Positions 11,996-25,070 of a DNA stretch of 64,000 bases are shown in pieces. This DNA is from Burhinus oedicnemus (lineage: Eukaryota > Chordata > Aves > Charadriiformes > Burhinidae), in the NCBI GenBank assembly GCA_008921705.1, contig VFFE01007563.1, positions 1,150,768-1,214,767 of the forward strand, in the 5' to 3' direction. The notes beneath the pieces were generated by a model. The model had not been told where the DNA came from, did no database searches, and saw nothing but the letters and a program-made list of their open reading frames with translations. The position numbers and the translations under genes are program-made. Within the stretch, counting starts at the first letter, position 1. Each line of letters starts with the position of its first letter.

Positions 11996-13417
11996 AAGAA
12001 CACTATTGACAGAGAAAAAGTTACATATAAAATAATAATTGTTACATATATATCTTGGCAAAAAATTGGATATAGATTTTATTGAAAATTCTACTCAAAG
12101 TGGTAAGATGTATTTGATCTTGCCTGAAATTTTTTTAAATAAAAAGACCATTTTATTCAACAGGGGTTTGGTTTTGTTTTTACCTAAATAATGTCAAGAT
12201 CTCTATTTAAGTAATAAGACATATATACAATTTTTTTATACTATGGAACCATTTCTGATGGGAGATGATTTTTATATGCTTAGTTTTCACTTTCTTTAAT
12301 CAGGATAAATATGAGTGTGATTTAATCTGAGATATCAACAAAATTCCTTAGCTTTGACTCTCTACACTCTCCCTTTTCCCTTGAAAAATGACCTTGAGAA
12401 GATTTTAGCTTCCTCTCAAACTACGTTTTTGAAGTTCAGTTGTAGTTTGCCAAACACGAGTCTTTCATCTAAAGTATTAAAATGCAGCAAATGTCTAAGT
12501 CAAACTTTCTGGTTTGGGATTTTCCTTCTGTATTACCTCCATTGAACCTGAAGTGCTTTTATCTCTATCTATGGACTAGTTTCAATGTTATGTACTAAAT
12601 TATTTTTTTATTATTATTTTATAATATGAAGCAGATTAGATATATTCACCAGCCAAAAAATATTTATAGTATCCTCCTTGAAGATTATTTTCAAATATGA
12701 ATAGTGAGCTGCTTCTTAAGCAAAGTGAGTTCCGAATCTCATTGAAAGCTCCTGCTAGGTACAAATGTCTGGAAGCCTGTAAGACACTGGTAGGACACTG
12801 GCATGACATAGTACAAAGTATCACATGGAGAAGCTCCGTGACCAAATACTGAGAAGCTGCAGTATTATAAGGGGAAAGGTTTAATAAAGAGACATCACAA
12901 AAGAGAGAAGAAGGAATAGATGCACAATGGTTCTTTTAAAGAGTTACAGCTAGATGAACACTCATCCAGAAAGACTGAGCTCTAGGAAAGGGAGAGATAC
13001 TGGGAACCAGCTTTATACATGTTACTCACATGACCTATAGAGCAGTTTGGAGTGTGATTTCAGCCATATTGACATTGCATATGTCTTAATATATATTAAT
13101 ATATAGCATCAAAGAGGCTCATATTTGTCCCTAGCATAAGGGAGGGAAGAAAGTATGCAAAAGATGGTTTACATTCTTTAAGGTAAAGGAGGGAAAGAAA
13201 GCATACAGAAAAAGTAAGGAAGAAAGATAGTTTAGAGTGACAGTCCTGAAATTAGAAAGAATGGGTAAGGATGTTAAAAAAATGCACAAAAGTACATAGT
13301 TGGTGATTATGTTTTATTCCTGCTTTTTTCCGTAATTTCTCTAGATTGAAAGGTAAAATCACTTCTTTGTAAGGAGGTGTCCCACATTTTTGATAATTTT
13401 TAACATTAGCTTGTATT
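11996..13417. other. Unique AT-rich DNA, no gene seen
   Basis: Nothing recognisable. It includes a small TATATTAATATATA palindromic patch near 13090-13105 and purine-rich sequence around 13140-13260. Confidence 0.55.
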
Positions 13418-14660
13418 TGTTAGGGGTTGCCAAGCCTGGTAGCCCGACAGGGGCAAGGATGCCACAGCTCCATGACCCCAGGTCTAACCTGCAGTAAGGC
13501 TGAGGCACGGGGGTACTCTACAAGTATACATATATATGTGACTGGCCACACAGACATGCAGAGCATTCACACAAGCACAAACAGCAAAAACAGCGTCATC
13601 CTGCTCCTCTGTCGGGTTGAGCAGTAGAGAGGTCCCCTGGTGAAAACGCAGATATACATACGTGCAATGCCGACCCCATCAGCAGTGAGGCTTAAACACT
13701 TGGTACACCCGGTAGCTGCCAGTGGATCCCAGTATCCTCTGTTGCTGGCACCTGAACATACCATCCCCTGAGGCCACAGCCCTGTTCCAGTGGCAGGTAC
13801 AGACCATGTCACTTACATGCACGTGCACAGGCACACGCACTTGCACAGACACACACACATGCATGTGCACGTGCAGACACACACACCCACATATGTGCAC
13901 ACATAAACTTACATACACACACACCCCCCTCAAGCTGGCCAGGACACCCCTGGTCCCCCAGTAGCGATGGTCTCTCTATTAGGGACCCATTCAAGCCCTT
14001 GCTCACAGACTACTTCACCTACTCACTGGCTAGTCCAGCTTGATCTTAGCTAGTGATCGTACTTACATACCCACACTTGCTTCTTTTCCTGGTACCACAG
14101 ACACATAGGTCCTCCAACCCACCGTCCGACCATAGTTGCTGCATTCAGACCCCGTACATACACATGCATTCAGAATTGAAAGCCCTCACCTGGGAAAGAG
14201 CTAGAAATGGAATTAAATAAGAAGACAGGACAGGCTGTGTTCACCAGGTATAGGGCAAGCCAGACAAGTTTACTGACCTCTTCACACATGACCAGCCTCT
14301 TTTTATCCAGTTGTGTTTCTACTTTGCCATGCTTGTTCCTCCCCAGAGACTACCCTTTCCGTACAGTTGGTGCCCCAAAACATCCTGTAATGTCTTGTAC
14401 AGTCCCAAGATGCTCCTCCCCTGCATCCAATAACGCGTCCCCTGCCTCCAGGCAGTGACTCCCCTCAGTCTCAAAGGTGACCTGGGGAGCTGTTCCTGCC
14501 AACTCACTAGGATGTCCAGAGGTTGATGGCTCCTATGATAAGCCTGGGAGGAGCAAGGGCAGGGTATATTCAGGGTCCTCCACCTATCATCATGTCTCTG
14601 TGTTACTTTACAGGTAACTGGACAGTAAGTTTTAGTCACGCCACTGAACAAATTTCCCAT
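13418..14660. other. GC-rich block of unknown origin, possibly a decayed LTR-type element
   Basis: The composition changes sharply from the AT-rich flanks to GC- and CA-rich sequence. Its left edge begins TGTTAGGGGTTGCC, so the opposite strand ends in CA as an LTR would, but I could not find a matching right end or target-site duplication. It contains the CA-rich repeat at 13806-13927 and overlapping open frames on both strands: 80 codons at 13722-13964 plus, 84 codons at 13679-13933 minus, and 113 codons at 14319-14660 minus. The first two are largely translated repeat, and none shows a protein domain I recognise. It could be a retroviral LTR, an unannotated repeat or a GC-rich regulatory segment. 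I cannot decide between these. Confidence 0.4.
13806..13927. repeat. CA/TGCA-rich simple-sequence region
   Basis: An interrupted repeat of CACACA, GCACGTGCAC and TGCATGTGCA units followed by ACACACACCC. Alternating purine-pyrimidine DNA of this kind mutates by slippage. It produces cysteine-, histidine- and threonine-rich open frames that are artefacts of the repeat. Confidence 0.85.
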
Positions 14661-17600
14661 CCATTTGTGTGATATTGTTATCAGAATTAAAAGAAAAAAA
14701 AAAAATCACCCCACTATGTGCGTCATCCTACCTTCTAGTGCAATGCCTACTTCAAACAGAGGGAACATCTCTCAAACAAATAAAAGAATGACTCTCATAC
14801 AAATAAAGCCTTCCAAAATATTTTTCTGAGCTTTTGTTGAGATTACATTAATAATCATGAGGTAAAGGAGTACTTAAATGTTTACTCTGAATGTGTTGTT
14901 GACTATCATAAGACTTTGGCAATTGTGATATAAATATTTCGACTCTCAGTGCTGCTTGTGAATTTATGAGGAGGAAACTGTAGAAATTATTACCTTCTAC
15001 AGAAAAGCATATTTGGAGTTTGCTGCTCAGGAAATAGGCAATAAAGCCTTGTGATATGTCAATTTATTGGATTACAATGTTATTCGGCAAGATGTGCATA
15101 AACTGATAGAAAATACTTTAAGCAGAAACTTGTGAGGCTGGACTCTATTTCAGTGAAATATTTTGGAGTAGGTCTAGTTGTATGGGTCCACTTTTAGCTC
15201 TAAACTAATAGGAGAATAATGATGGTGTCAACATGAAGATGATGTAAATGACCTACCGTTTGTTCAATGAAACCCAAATAACCTCACATAATTTCATACT
15301 GCTAGATAATTTGGGTTCTAAATGAGCATGTTTGAGGAACAGATTTTTCTCTCAAGTAATACTTTAGGAAAATCTTGGTCATACAGTCTAGCAGCTCAGG
15401 AAACTTCAATTCTTGCTTGCAACTTGAAGTAAACCTGTGATAAACTTAGTGTGATTGGTTGGAAATTAATTTGGCAATGTTATCAAGGACAGAAAAGTTG
15501 CTTATTGATTTAACTGACCTTGTTGATTTGATTTGCAGTGACTGAATTTAGAATATAATTTGAAATATTTCTAAATCTTGGTTTAATCTACTGATTTTAC
15601 CAAGCTGTCTATAAATGAGACTTAGATTTCAGTATGGTTAAACTCATAAAATTGCAGGAAGATTCAGACCTCTTTTTTGCAAAAGTTCTTTAAACTCCTG
15701 AATGGCAATTAATGACAGTGAAAAAAGGCGGTCATATGAGTGGCATTCGCCTTTGATAGGTGTTGCAGACTTAAATAATAAGCTTTAATAAAATCACATT
15801 TTGCAGATGTCAAAGATTCTCTAAAGGGAAGGTAGATAAAGTTAATTTATCTTATGATGTTCACTACTTCTAGTCTGAACATTTTAAAAGGATTAACTTT
15901 AAAAAAATCCCTGTAGGGATCTGTTTGTTTCAAATCCTTTTAATAATAAACTTGTATTATTTATGTTGATTAATATTCAGAATGCCCACCTCAGATCTGA
16001 TTTTCAACAGAGTTGTAATTGCAGTCAGCTGAAGAATGTAACAAAATTATTACAACTTACCTGTGATCATGACTAAGACTCTTTTATAAGCATTAAAAAC
16101 TTCTTCATACGTTGAGTGATAGAATTGAAGTTCAATATGGAGCTTTTATATTTTGAAGTCCTGAACTTTACAGGATTATCAGTGTAACTATTATATTTTC
16201 TCTACATAGGTTTCCTAATGAGAAGTCAACTCCAAACAAATACAAACAAAAAGATGAATCACTATCTAATAGTCACAGCTAAAAATCCTGTTTAATTAGA
16301 ATGCTAAAAAACCCCATATGCTTTGGTTTTTGTTTTATTTTTTTACTCCATGTCAGAGGTTATAAAAAGGTCATTAACCTTTTTTCATAGTTTACACCAG
16401 TTCAGTGCTGTTTTAATCTGAGAATCTTGAAATAAATGATCTTTTATACTTGCATCCTAGCATTTGTTATGCTCATTTATTAAGGACTGTTGATTATAAG
16501 GGAAGAAGGAAAAAAAACAAGCTTCACATTTCTATCATAGGTCAACTAAAGTTAATCAATCAGACAGTTTACAAAAACTGTATTGATTTCTATCACGTTG
16601 TCTAGCATGAGGCCTTCAAATTGGAGAAATTAAGGCAATCTAAGGCCACAGATTCTACACAGAAAGATCTTAAACTTTCAAGCAAAAGTCTGCATCACAG
16701 GTATCGATATCAGTATCATCTACGGGTACACTTATATGAGGTAAATGAGTCTTTTTTTTTTTTTTTTTTTTTAGTGCAGTATATCAGTCCAAGTTTTAAC
16801 GTAAAGATTTAGCACATTTCACACTTTATGGAAAATGTCTTTGATATATTTATATCTTGCAGCTAAGCTTTTACCTTTTAAATATTCATGTTTAAAATTT
16901 TATTTCAGCAAAACTATTTTTTAGGTAATATTTTAGGATAATTTGAATTTTAAATTTATGTTATTTTTACCCCATTTTATGAAAGTATAATAGGCTAGTC
17001 CATGTCATATGTAACACAACTGTGTTCTCTTGGTCAGTCAAAAGACTATGCAAGAATGAGGACTGACGTATCCATAGTAACTGATAAAATATTTACAAGC
17101 GGGACTAATCTCACGAGGATGAGTGTGAGAGGGGTCTCTGATTAAATGTGAAGGGATTTTAGTTTTTAAATAGCTATAGTTTTACTTTATTTCTCACAGA
17201 AACTGCTAGGACTTTTTTTTTTCCCCCTCTTTTTTCCCCTCCCTCTAATAGGTGTAAAATGCAGCATCTGCATTAGTCGGCTCTGCATCCTCCTGTATCA
17301 GACTAACTACCTTAGAGCTTCCCAAGGCAATTACTTGTCTATATGTCACAACTGATACTCCCAAGCAGTTTGACATTTCATCTATTGAAATGACTATAGT
17401 ATGTGTGTCTCTGAGCAAGATAAAAGCCTTTCATCCTACTAATGCAACAGTATCATGTCATTTTGGCAAATCAGATATGTCCTATTGTGAAAAGAGCTAA
17501 GTTTTCCACTGCATACCTTATGATTCCGTGAAGGAAGCCATGTATAAAGGGATGTGAGTGAATTATAGTAAAAGGAGGTATATAAGCTACATCTATCCCC

Positions 17601-18259
17601 TGTTTTAGAAATCTATTCTCAGATGTTTTCAGTCATAATTTTTGTGTACAAAAGGCACAGTCTGAGGCACAAATATCACTCAAAGTCTGCAAATGATTCA
17701 TCCCCTTCCATATGAGAACTATCATTCTATTTGGTGCAAAGAAATAAGGAAGGGGACATTTATTTTAATGGCATTTCAGTAATAGAAGCTGACTGATAAA
17801 AGCATGGAAATAACTGAGGGTGCCATTCTGGTGTTATGGGCCTATTGTTCCTAGGCCTGTGTGAGCTGTTTCATCCTAACTATGTTTTGACACAAACAAG
17901 TTTCACAAAATAATTTAAGGGGGGTCTAAGTGTCTGAGCACTTGTTACATTTGATAATAAAGAATGTTTGTCACAATAATAAACACATTCCTTCCTCTGA
18001 GGAAAACTCCTTAAGAATCACAGCTGAGCTGTGATTTCAAGCCAACATGACAGGACTCTCTGAAAATAGAGTGTGAAGTTAGTAAGAAAAAAGTAGATTT
18101 ACATATTGCTTTTTGAATGATAAAGAATTAAAGCAACCAAGTTAAAAAATAGTCAAGATGGAAATATTAGAGTTCACAAAGGATATATCAAAAGTCTTAA
18201 ATCTTCTATAAATTGTGATGCTGCTTATAGGCTGGGTATGAGGATATGTCATTGGCTTG
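14661..18259. other. Unique AT-rich DNA, no gene seen
   Basis: No exon, RNA gene or transposon recognised. Contains an A-run near 14691-14705 and a T21 homopolymer at 16752-16772. The T-run is not preceded, on the minus strand, by a polyadenylation signal or a recognisable retrocopied gene. Confidence 0.6.
16752..16772. repeat. T21 homopolymer
   Basis: Twenty-one consecutive T, the longest homopolymer I noted in the window. It could be a relic of a poly-A tail on the minus strand, but the adjoining sequence shows no AATAAA signal and no recognisable source gene. Confidence 0.9.
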
Positions 18260-18908
18260 AATCACTGAATCACAAAATCACAGAATGGTAGGAGTTGGAA
18301 GGGACTTTTGGAGATCATCTAGTCCAACCCCCCTGCCAGAGCAGGTTCACTCAAAGCAGGTTGCACAGGAATGCATCCAGTCAGGTTTTGAATATCTCAC
18401 AGCCTCTCTGGGCAGCCTCTTCCAGTGCTGTGTCACCCTCAAAGTAGAGAAGTTTTTCCTCATGTTGAGATAGAATTTCCTGTGTTCCAGTTTGTGCCCA
18501 TTGCCCCTTGTCCTGTCACTGGGCACCACTGCAAAAAGTCTGGCCCCATGCCCTTGACACCTCCCTTTAGATTTTTATAAGCATTGATGAGATCCCCTCT
18601 CAGTCTTCTCTTCTTCAGGCTAAACAGACCCAGATCTCTCAGCCTTTCCTCATAAGAGAGATGCTCCAGTCCCTTGATCACCTTTGTAGCCCTCTGCTGG
18701 ACTGTCTCCAGTAGTTCCTTGTCTTTCTTGAACAGGGGTGCCCAGAACAGGACACAGTACTCCAGATGTGCCCCCACCAGGGCAGAGTAGAGAGGGAGAA
18801 TGGCCTCCTTCGACCTGTTGGCCACGCTCTTTTTAATGCACCCCAGGATACCATATGCCCTCTTGGCCACAAGGGCACATTGCTGGCTCATGGTCAGCTA
18901 CTTGTTTT
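18260..18908 (-). mobile_element. CR1 LINE, 5'-truncated, with reverse-transcriptase C-terminus
   Basis: The left end (18260-18287) carries degenerate octamers (AATCACTG, AATCACAA, AATCACAG). The conserved GGAGTTGGAAGGGACTTTTG block follows and marks the 3' end, so the element is on the minus strand. It continues through the 3' untranslated region into ORF2 and stops abruptly near 18908, where the match to other CR1 copies ends. The coding part covers only the reverse-transcriptase C-terminus; the catalytic FADD is absent. Compared with the copies at 1 and 58956, its 3' end belongs to a different subfamily and resembles the copy at 62764 more closely. Confidence 0.93.
18460..18891 (-). pseudogene. 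CR1 ORF2 C-terminal fragment, open frame
   Basis: A 143-codon uninterrupted minus-strand frame within the CR1 copy. It contains the hallmark order of the CR1 reverse-transcriptase C-terminus: [50 protein letters not shown], then [20 protein letters not shown]. The N-terminal palm with the catalytic residues was lost by 5' truncation, so no enzyme activity is possible. The open frame suggests a relatively recent insertion compared with the long copy at the left end. The frame ends beyond the usual PVTGQ region after a probable frameshift. Confidence 0.85.
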
Positions 18909-19993
18909 GTGTTTCAATGCATGAAACATTGCAGGTCTCCAAGTCATGCCTAAAGGCTCATAAAAAATAACCGATGGACAGGTGGAGGTCCAAATTTTAA
19001 AACCTATACTCTTTCTTGGTTATATTTCAGCTGTATAGGGACCTCAAAATACCCTGGACATTTCTTGCCTTGCCTCTTCTTTGGAAAAATACGGGGAAAT
19101 TGTTACAAAACTTGACATTTCAGTACCTAATTCAGAATATGTCTGGAGGTGTCATATGGGGCAAAGATGGTGGTTGTCCGTGTTGTAAAAAGGTGGAGTG
19201 GAGAAAGTGTTACTACAAACATTACTTCGTAAGAAACTTTATAACACTTGGAATTCTTTTTCTGGATCTGCCAGAAGCATGTCTTTTACTATTCCTGTGT
19301 TGATCAAACAGATTTTTCTAATTTCAACGTCATTACATTAATTGGTTAACATGGAACATCTAGCCGTAAATTTAAATAATTTGGGATTGATCCAGTTGGT
19401 TTTTTTGTTGATTCGTTTTTGTTTGGGGGGTGTGTGGGGAATGATTTTAGTTTTCTTTCTTTAATGTCAGAAGAACAGCTGTTCACAGAGTTTTAGCTGT
19501 GCAGCATCCCATCCTTCCCCAGTGGTTACATGAATTTCTGACGGGGAAATACAGTTACCTTGGGGATTTGCTGTGTTCCTGTGGAAGAACACAGGCAACT
19601 ATAAATGGGCAAGATTCAAACATATATTAAGACCACCAGGTTATTCAGTTACAAACACACCCACTTGTTCAACTGTGGACAAAACTAATACTTCCAACCT
19701 TCTGATACCTAGTATGTTCTCATTCTATAATTCACTGCTATCACTGTTTTATAAGATAAGTAGATTTTCAGAAGGAAATTACGAGAGTAAGACCAGATAT
19801 AATCAACTAGGAGTTTGTTCAGATTGTTGACGACAGTTGTGAAAGTGGCAATGGAAGATGAGCTGTCACAGAAAAATTGTTGAGAATATAGGAGGAGATG
19901 AAGACAAAATCAATGCTTTAAAAATGAGAAGACAATTGTTCTACAGAGGAGACAAGACTGAAGGACTAAAAATGGAAAAAGCATGATATAAAA

Positions 19994-20084
19994 GGGAGAA
20001 GGGTTTTGGCAACACAGTTTAGGACTGGATAAACAATGAAGGGAGGGTTTTGGCAACACAGTCTAGGACTGGTTAAGCAATGAA
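19994..20084. repeat. Two-copy tandem duplication, 47 and 44 bp
   Basis: Unit 1 (19994-20040) and unit 2 (20041-20084) share GGGTTTTGGCAACACAGT, then TAGGACTGG and CAATGAA. They differ by a 3-base indel and about three substitutions. It is a simple local duplication old enough to have begun diverging, with no coding content. Confidence 0.9.
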
Positions 20085-22989
20085 GGGAAAGTGTGACAGG
20101 GGACTAGAATAGGGAGCATGACATGCTGGTGACCAGAGGGGAGAGGAGAAGAACTAAATATAGTAGAAGGCAGATAAAGACAAGAGAAAAAGTAACAATT
20201 TTTACTTATTTTTATCTCCAGAGTGGCAAAACCAGAGCTGTAGATGTTCAAACTCATCTTAGTTGTACTTTTGTATCTTATAGTATGAAAATGAGCATTT
20301 CAGATAACTGCAAGCCACCAGCCACCTACCAACAAATGTTTTTTATCTTTTCATTATCAGGTAAGTAAACCCTGGGAGAAGAGACATAGAGACTTGTAGA
20401 AAGAAAAAGTGCCTTGGAGAAGAAGGATGTTCAACGAAGTTCAACTCAACATACTTCTTTTTGAGTGGCATCCAAGGGAAAATTGGGGAAAACAATTTAA
20501 AAGACAGAAAAGCTGTCTCCTTACATATTTCCAGCTTTTCTCTCTTCACAGACTTGAACTCGAAATCAACAGAAGCAAATTGAGTTTTTGTATCCTCCTC
20601 ATTGCTGGATTGTCATCTTGGCATACGAACTGCCTGTAGTGGGAGACCCATCACAGATGATGAAGCACACTAACCAGTATTAGTAACCAGTATTACTAAC
20701 CACTGAGCAGTATTCATCTTGCCTGAGCAAAATAAACTTGCATCAGCAGCACAGTGAACACAAAGAACAGAATTATTTCACCTGAGTAATGGACTCTTAC
20801 CTAAGAAATATCTATGTGAGAGCAATAGCTAAACAACAGACACAAGGGTCATGAAATAAAAGGTCTGACAGATGATTCTGGTAGTCATCTGTGTAAGCAG
20901 GTGTCTCTACTGTTTACAATGTGCTTAAAGAACTTCCCTTAACTTTGGACAGTAGTTATGTTCTGGAGACTATCAAGGTTGCTGAGAGACCCATATTGTG
21001 GTAACAACTACTGCAAATCTGGACACCTGTGCTGAAGCAGACACTGCACTGCAGTCTGTGCTATTTTTCACTTTGTAGGCCCATGAAGACAGTGAAGGAA
21101 AAGTGAGATTTTTAAAGGTACCCAGGTACCCAGCTGCTATTTAAACCAGTTCTTAATGTCTTCAAGAAAGTGACCTTCTCTACAAGCGAATAATAACTAG
21201 CACCTTTTGATATTCCTGAAACACATATCAGGTTACTCTTAAAATTGAGTGAGAAAGATCTTAATTTCCACGACAGTGTTAGTAGCTCATACTTTACAGT
21301 ATGCTGTAGCAGTGTTGTAAAAGTACATTTCTAAGGATTTCTGCTGGCATGACTTCCCCCTTTCTTTGTCTGTAAGAACTATAGCATATATGTAAGCCAG
21401 AAAGATCCAGTGACCATGTTATTTGCTTCTGACACCAGAGACCTCACTTCCCCAGTCTGATTCCCATCCTCTTGGATTCTTTCAAGTGAATGAAGACAAC
21501 AGCATCTCTTTAGGGATTTAAAGGAAAGTTACAATAAAACTTTTGGGATAGTTATTTTCCAATAGCTCTTGCTGACCAGAAAGAGAAGGTACAAGCTCCC
21601 AGTTTAGGGTCAGGCATAAGAAGTAGATGAACCTGAACCAGGAACCGTCATTTAGTGGATGGAATGATAGGTGAAATGATGTGTCAGATATCAAAATGAG
21701 GCTGGAGCTATGGCTATTTTCCCTTTTTAATGACCGTAATGAGCATGCACTACAGTGAGGCAAGGGTAGGACGAGAGCAGGAAGCCAGAGGAGGGGGAGT
21801 ATAACTAACTTAGTCTTAGGCTGGCAATGAATTTAGCTACTGTGCGTAGAAGTTTCGTCTTCAGATCATTTCCATGATCTGGGTGAGTATTTGCAGCTGA
21901 ATTTTTGTGCTACTGTCTAAGTTAAACATGATTATATTTGCTTTAGGTATGTGATGTTGATTTGTCCCCTTAGTTTCTGTGGCCTTTTAAAACACGTCTG
22001 TACTAGGAGATTTAGTATGGTTTTTGACACCCACTATCTTTTTCCTTTTTCTTTTTGTTGTTAATCACAGAAGTGCAAGCAATGAAATCTGAAAATGACT
22101 CTGGCATTTGGCTCTAGCAGATTCCTTCGGCCCTTTTTTTTGGTCAGTTTCATGTTTACTTCTAGCTGTGACAAATTTGGATGCTACTTCTGTTTTTCTG
22201 TTGGCTTCCCTTTCCTTTGATTCTGCTGAAGTTTTTCAGCACAATTATGGATTTTAGATTTTTCAAGGATTATTATATCCCAAATCAACCCCTTGATTAC
22301 TGAAGAAATAGCTTTCCTTGTTTGTAAATCTATTGCTTTGAAGTTTAGTTTGTATATGTATGTTCTTGGGAAGTAGGAGACAGATAGTGGATTTTAGTCT
22401 TTATCCCTTGCAAGCCTTGCATTTAGAAAGCATAACAAACAATAAAAAAACAGCTCACAAATTTTGGACCCAGATTAGGATTCAAGACTTCTGTAACTAT
22501 AGGGCTGTTAAAATTCTGACTTTGGTTTTAAATCGTCCTTGGATCTAAAACTGACAAATCAGTTTAACTGAACTTTTTAACATCTATCTTCTTTCTGAAT
22601 ATAGTGTAATGCTAAGCAAAAACTTATTTTAAGATATATTAAGGAATCTTTCAGCTCTACGTCGGCAAAAGAGGACATACAAGGAAAATCATATAACCTA
22701 ATCCTGTTTATATATTATACATTGTCACTTTAAGTTTCAGAGTGACGCAAGGCTTTCACAAAGCACTTTTTAGGCTTTTGTTTATGAAAGTAGTATGTTT
22801 ACAGGATACAGATGCGTGTGAAAAGATGATTTCTCACAATGTGCTCAAGTAACCCATCAGTGTCAGTCACACATTGGTAATAAAAGTCAAATAAACATCT
22901 GTAAATGAGAAAATAGAGTGCTTGTAGGCTTTGTATTCCAAGATCACTTATATCTACAGTGGATGACACACTTTCAATACATTTAAGTG

Positions 22990-23500
22990 GTATATTGCAG
23001 TCTACCAACTTGCCCAGCTCTATGGTTTATCATTTCAAGCTCATCACATTCGTTCTTCAATTTTAGTATTGCTTACAATGTTTCTTTCAATTAATTCTAG
23101 AGAGATTTTTGCACCCATATTCACACTAACTTCTCAGAATTACCAATAATGATTCACATGACATTACAATCAATATCTATTAGCTTTATTAATTTGTCAA
23201 AGTTTCACATTAGCTCATGATGACTATTGTATTAAGAAGTTAGCAATTCATGCATAATAAATGAACAATGATCCCCTCTATGACTGCATTTGCTCTGTCA
23301 TTCATTTTGTAATAAGATAATTAGTTGATATAATTAATGAAAAAGGTACATATTGTGTATTTATTAGCTTATTACATGACAAATGAAAAAGAGCTTGCAT
23401 TGGGATTTTACAATTCACTTACATCATCTAAACACACTTGTATTGGTACCCAAAAATGTAATCATAGTCTTTAAGAAATGAAATATGATGAATCATCCAG
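22990..23500. promoter_or_regulatory. Possible conserved non-coding regulatory stretch
   Basis: Non-repetitive sequence with clustered homeodomain-type cores: CAATTAATT at 23088-23096, TAATTA at 23318-23323, and TAATTA at 23331-23336. A POU-like ATGCATAATAAATGA lies at 23250-23264. The texture resembles vertebrate conserved enhancers in gene deserts. AT-rich DNA yields such motifs by chance, and conservation cannot be seen from one sequence, so this is a candidate only. Confidence 0.25.
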
Positions 23501-24665
23501 CTAATTCAAGCACAGATAAATGGAAATTACTCTTAGATTAGGGTACATTTTCAAAGCTTGGGGGAAGTTTAGCCTCCAGGTTCCCAGTGATTTTAATGGG
23601 GGTTGCATAGTGCAATCCCTGTGCACCATTTTGAAAAATTCCTTCTCAGTCTAATGGGTTACCATTAAAACTATCAAGAAAAATCATGGGACATGAAAGT
23701 TCCTCCATATTTTTGACACATTTCTCTATGGAAAGAGCAAGGACTGGAAGGAAAAACCCAACAACAACAATAAAAAAACCCTTTTAATTCTAATGTTTCT
23801 GCTCTTCTAAAATAAGAGATCCATACTTACTATTTACTATATACCATGCTGATTTTTTGATGCCTGTCTCATTATTTGGAGTTGTATTAATTGCAATCGG
23901 TTTGTGAATTTTCTGATGAGAATTTCTTAAGGTGGATGAGTCCTAACTGTATTCAAAATGTGAAGTGGATGGTTGGAAACTTCTTTACTGAGTGAGAATG
24001 CCATTTATATTAAATTCAAAACTTTCAGCAGATAATTCCAAGAGAAGCCAAAGAGAGAAGACTGTCTAGATACCTTGCAGCTTTGGGTTCCTGGGACTTC
24101 AGCATTGCTCTTAGCAAGCCTTAGATGACTGATGCCCTCCTCAGTAGCTTTTAGCTCCTGGTGTTTTGAGACTCATTTGCTCCACAAAAGGCAGTCTGGT
24201 CCCAAAAACAACGTTCAAAAGTGCTGTAAATCTAACTTCCGAGACTCCCCAAACTTCCTACCTGCCCGCACATAACAACATTGTTTTCAAAGAAAGTACT
24301 CGTGCACAGAACTATTCACAAGTAATTTTCTGATTAAATTAATTATTTTTCATTCCAGAGTTTCCAGCAAAATGCAGTGTCCGATCCCAGTATGCTCTGC
24401 TTAGACTTTTGTGGTGCTCATGCTTTTAATCCATCTACATGATGATGAAGATGTGTCCCTGTCTCATGGAGTTGCGAGCTCCAATGAATGAGATGATAGC
24501 AATGTACAGAAGAAATCACAACTGTATTAAAGAACGGCATGTAGTTACATATGAGGTTAAAGAATAACGTTTGCCTCCTACAGTTGCTGATAAATGTTCA
24601 CAACAGCTCAGATGGAATAAAACTGGAAGGTCAAGCGTTAATTTTCTTTGTTACAACGTGGTAAT

Positions 24666-24693
24666 GTTGTTCATCAGAGGTTGTTCATCAGAG
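24666..24693. repeat. Exact 14-bp tandem duplication
   Basis: GTTGTTCATCAGAG occurs twice head to tail with no mismatch, which indicates recent replication slippage. Confidence 0.95.
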
Positions 24694-24993
24694 ATGGGTT
24701 AAGCAGAACGGATTACACAGTAGTATGATTTAAGAATGATTTTCTGAAGGGAATCCTGCAATACATTATCTTCAAAGAATTGCTTATTCTACTGTTTCCT
24801 TGTGAGGTGACAGTTTACCCCACAATTACAATCCTAAATGCTTGCCTGTACCTCGAAGGGTGTGAGGTGTTACAAGAAGCAAACAGAATACAAGTACCTT
24901 AAAAGTTAGAAATAATCTGGAAAAAAATGTGTTGGGATAACTGAAGAAAAATTCATCAATTCACCCCTCCCTCCCCAAACTTGTCAGTCCACA

Positions 24994-24994
24994 A

Positions 24995-25041
<47 letters not shown>

Positions 25042-25070
25042 CAACAACAACAACAACAACAATAACAACA
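24994..25070. repeat. Compound AAT/AAC microsatellite
   Basis: About 15 uninterrupted AAT units (24994-25037) switch into about 9 AAC units and then a mixed AATAAC tail to 25070. The pure runs make this a likely length-polymorphic locus. Compound repeats like this arise when a substitution inside one run is itself amplified. Confidence 0.95.

Larger units (their letters stand above)
18909..24993. other. Unique AT-rich DNA, no gene seen
   Basis: No credible exon. Contains a 44-47 bp tandem duplication (19994-20084) and a 14-bp exact tandem duplication (24666-24693). Several homeodomain- and POU-like AT motifs lie within 22990-23500 and are discussed as a possible conserved regulatory stretch. 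Open frames of 60-95 codons are scattered without recognisable domains. Confidence 0.6.

Noticed and set aside
13679..13964. Cysteine- and histidine-rich frames on both strands, resembling small zinc-binding proteins
   Set aside because: They are translations of the CA/TG repeat; the pattern follows the repeat period, not a protein motif.
16752..16772. Poly-T tract as the tail of a processed retrogene on the minus strand
   Set aside because: No AATAAA signal and no recognisable gene sequence on the side where the gene body would be.
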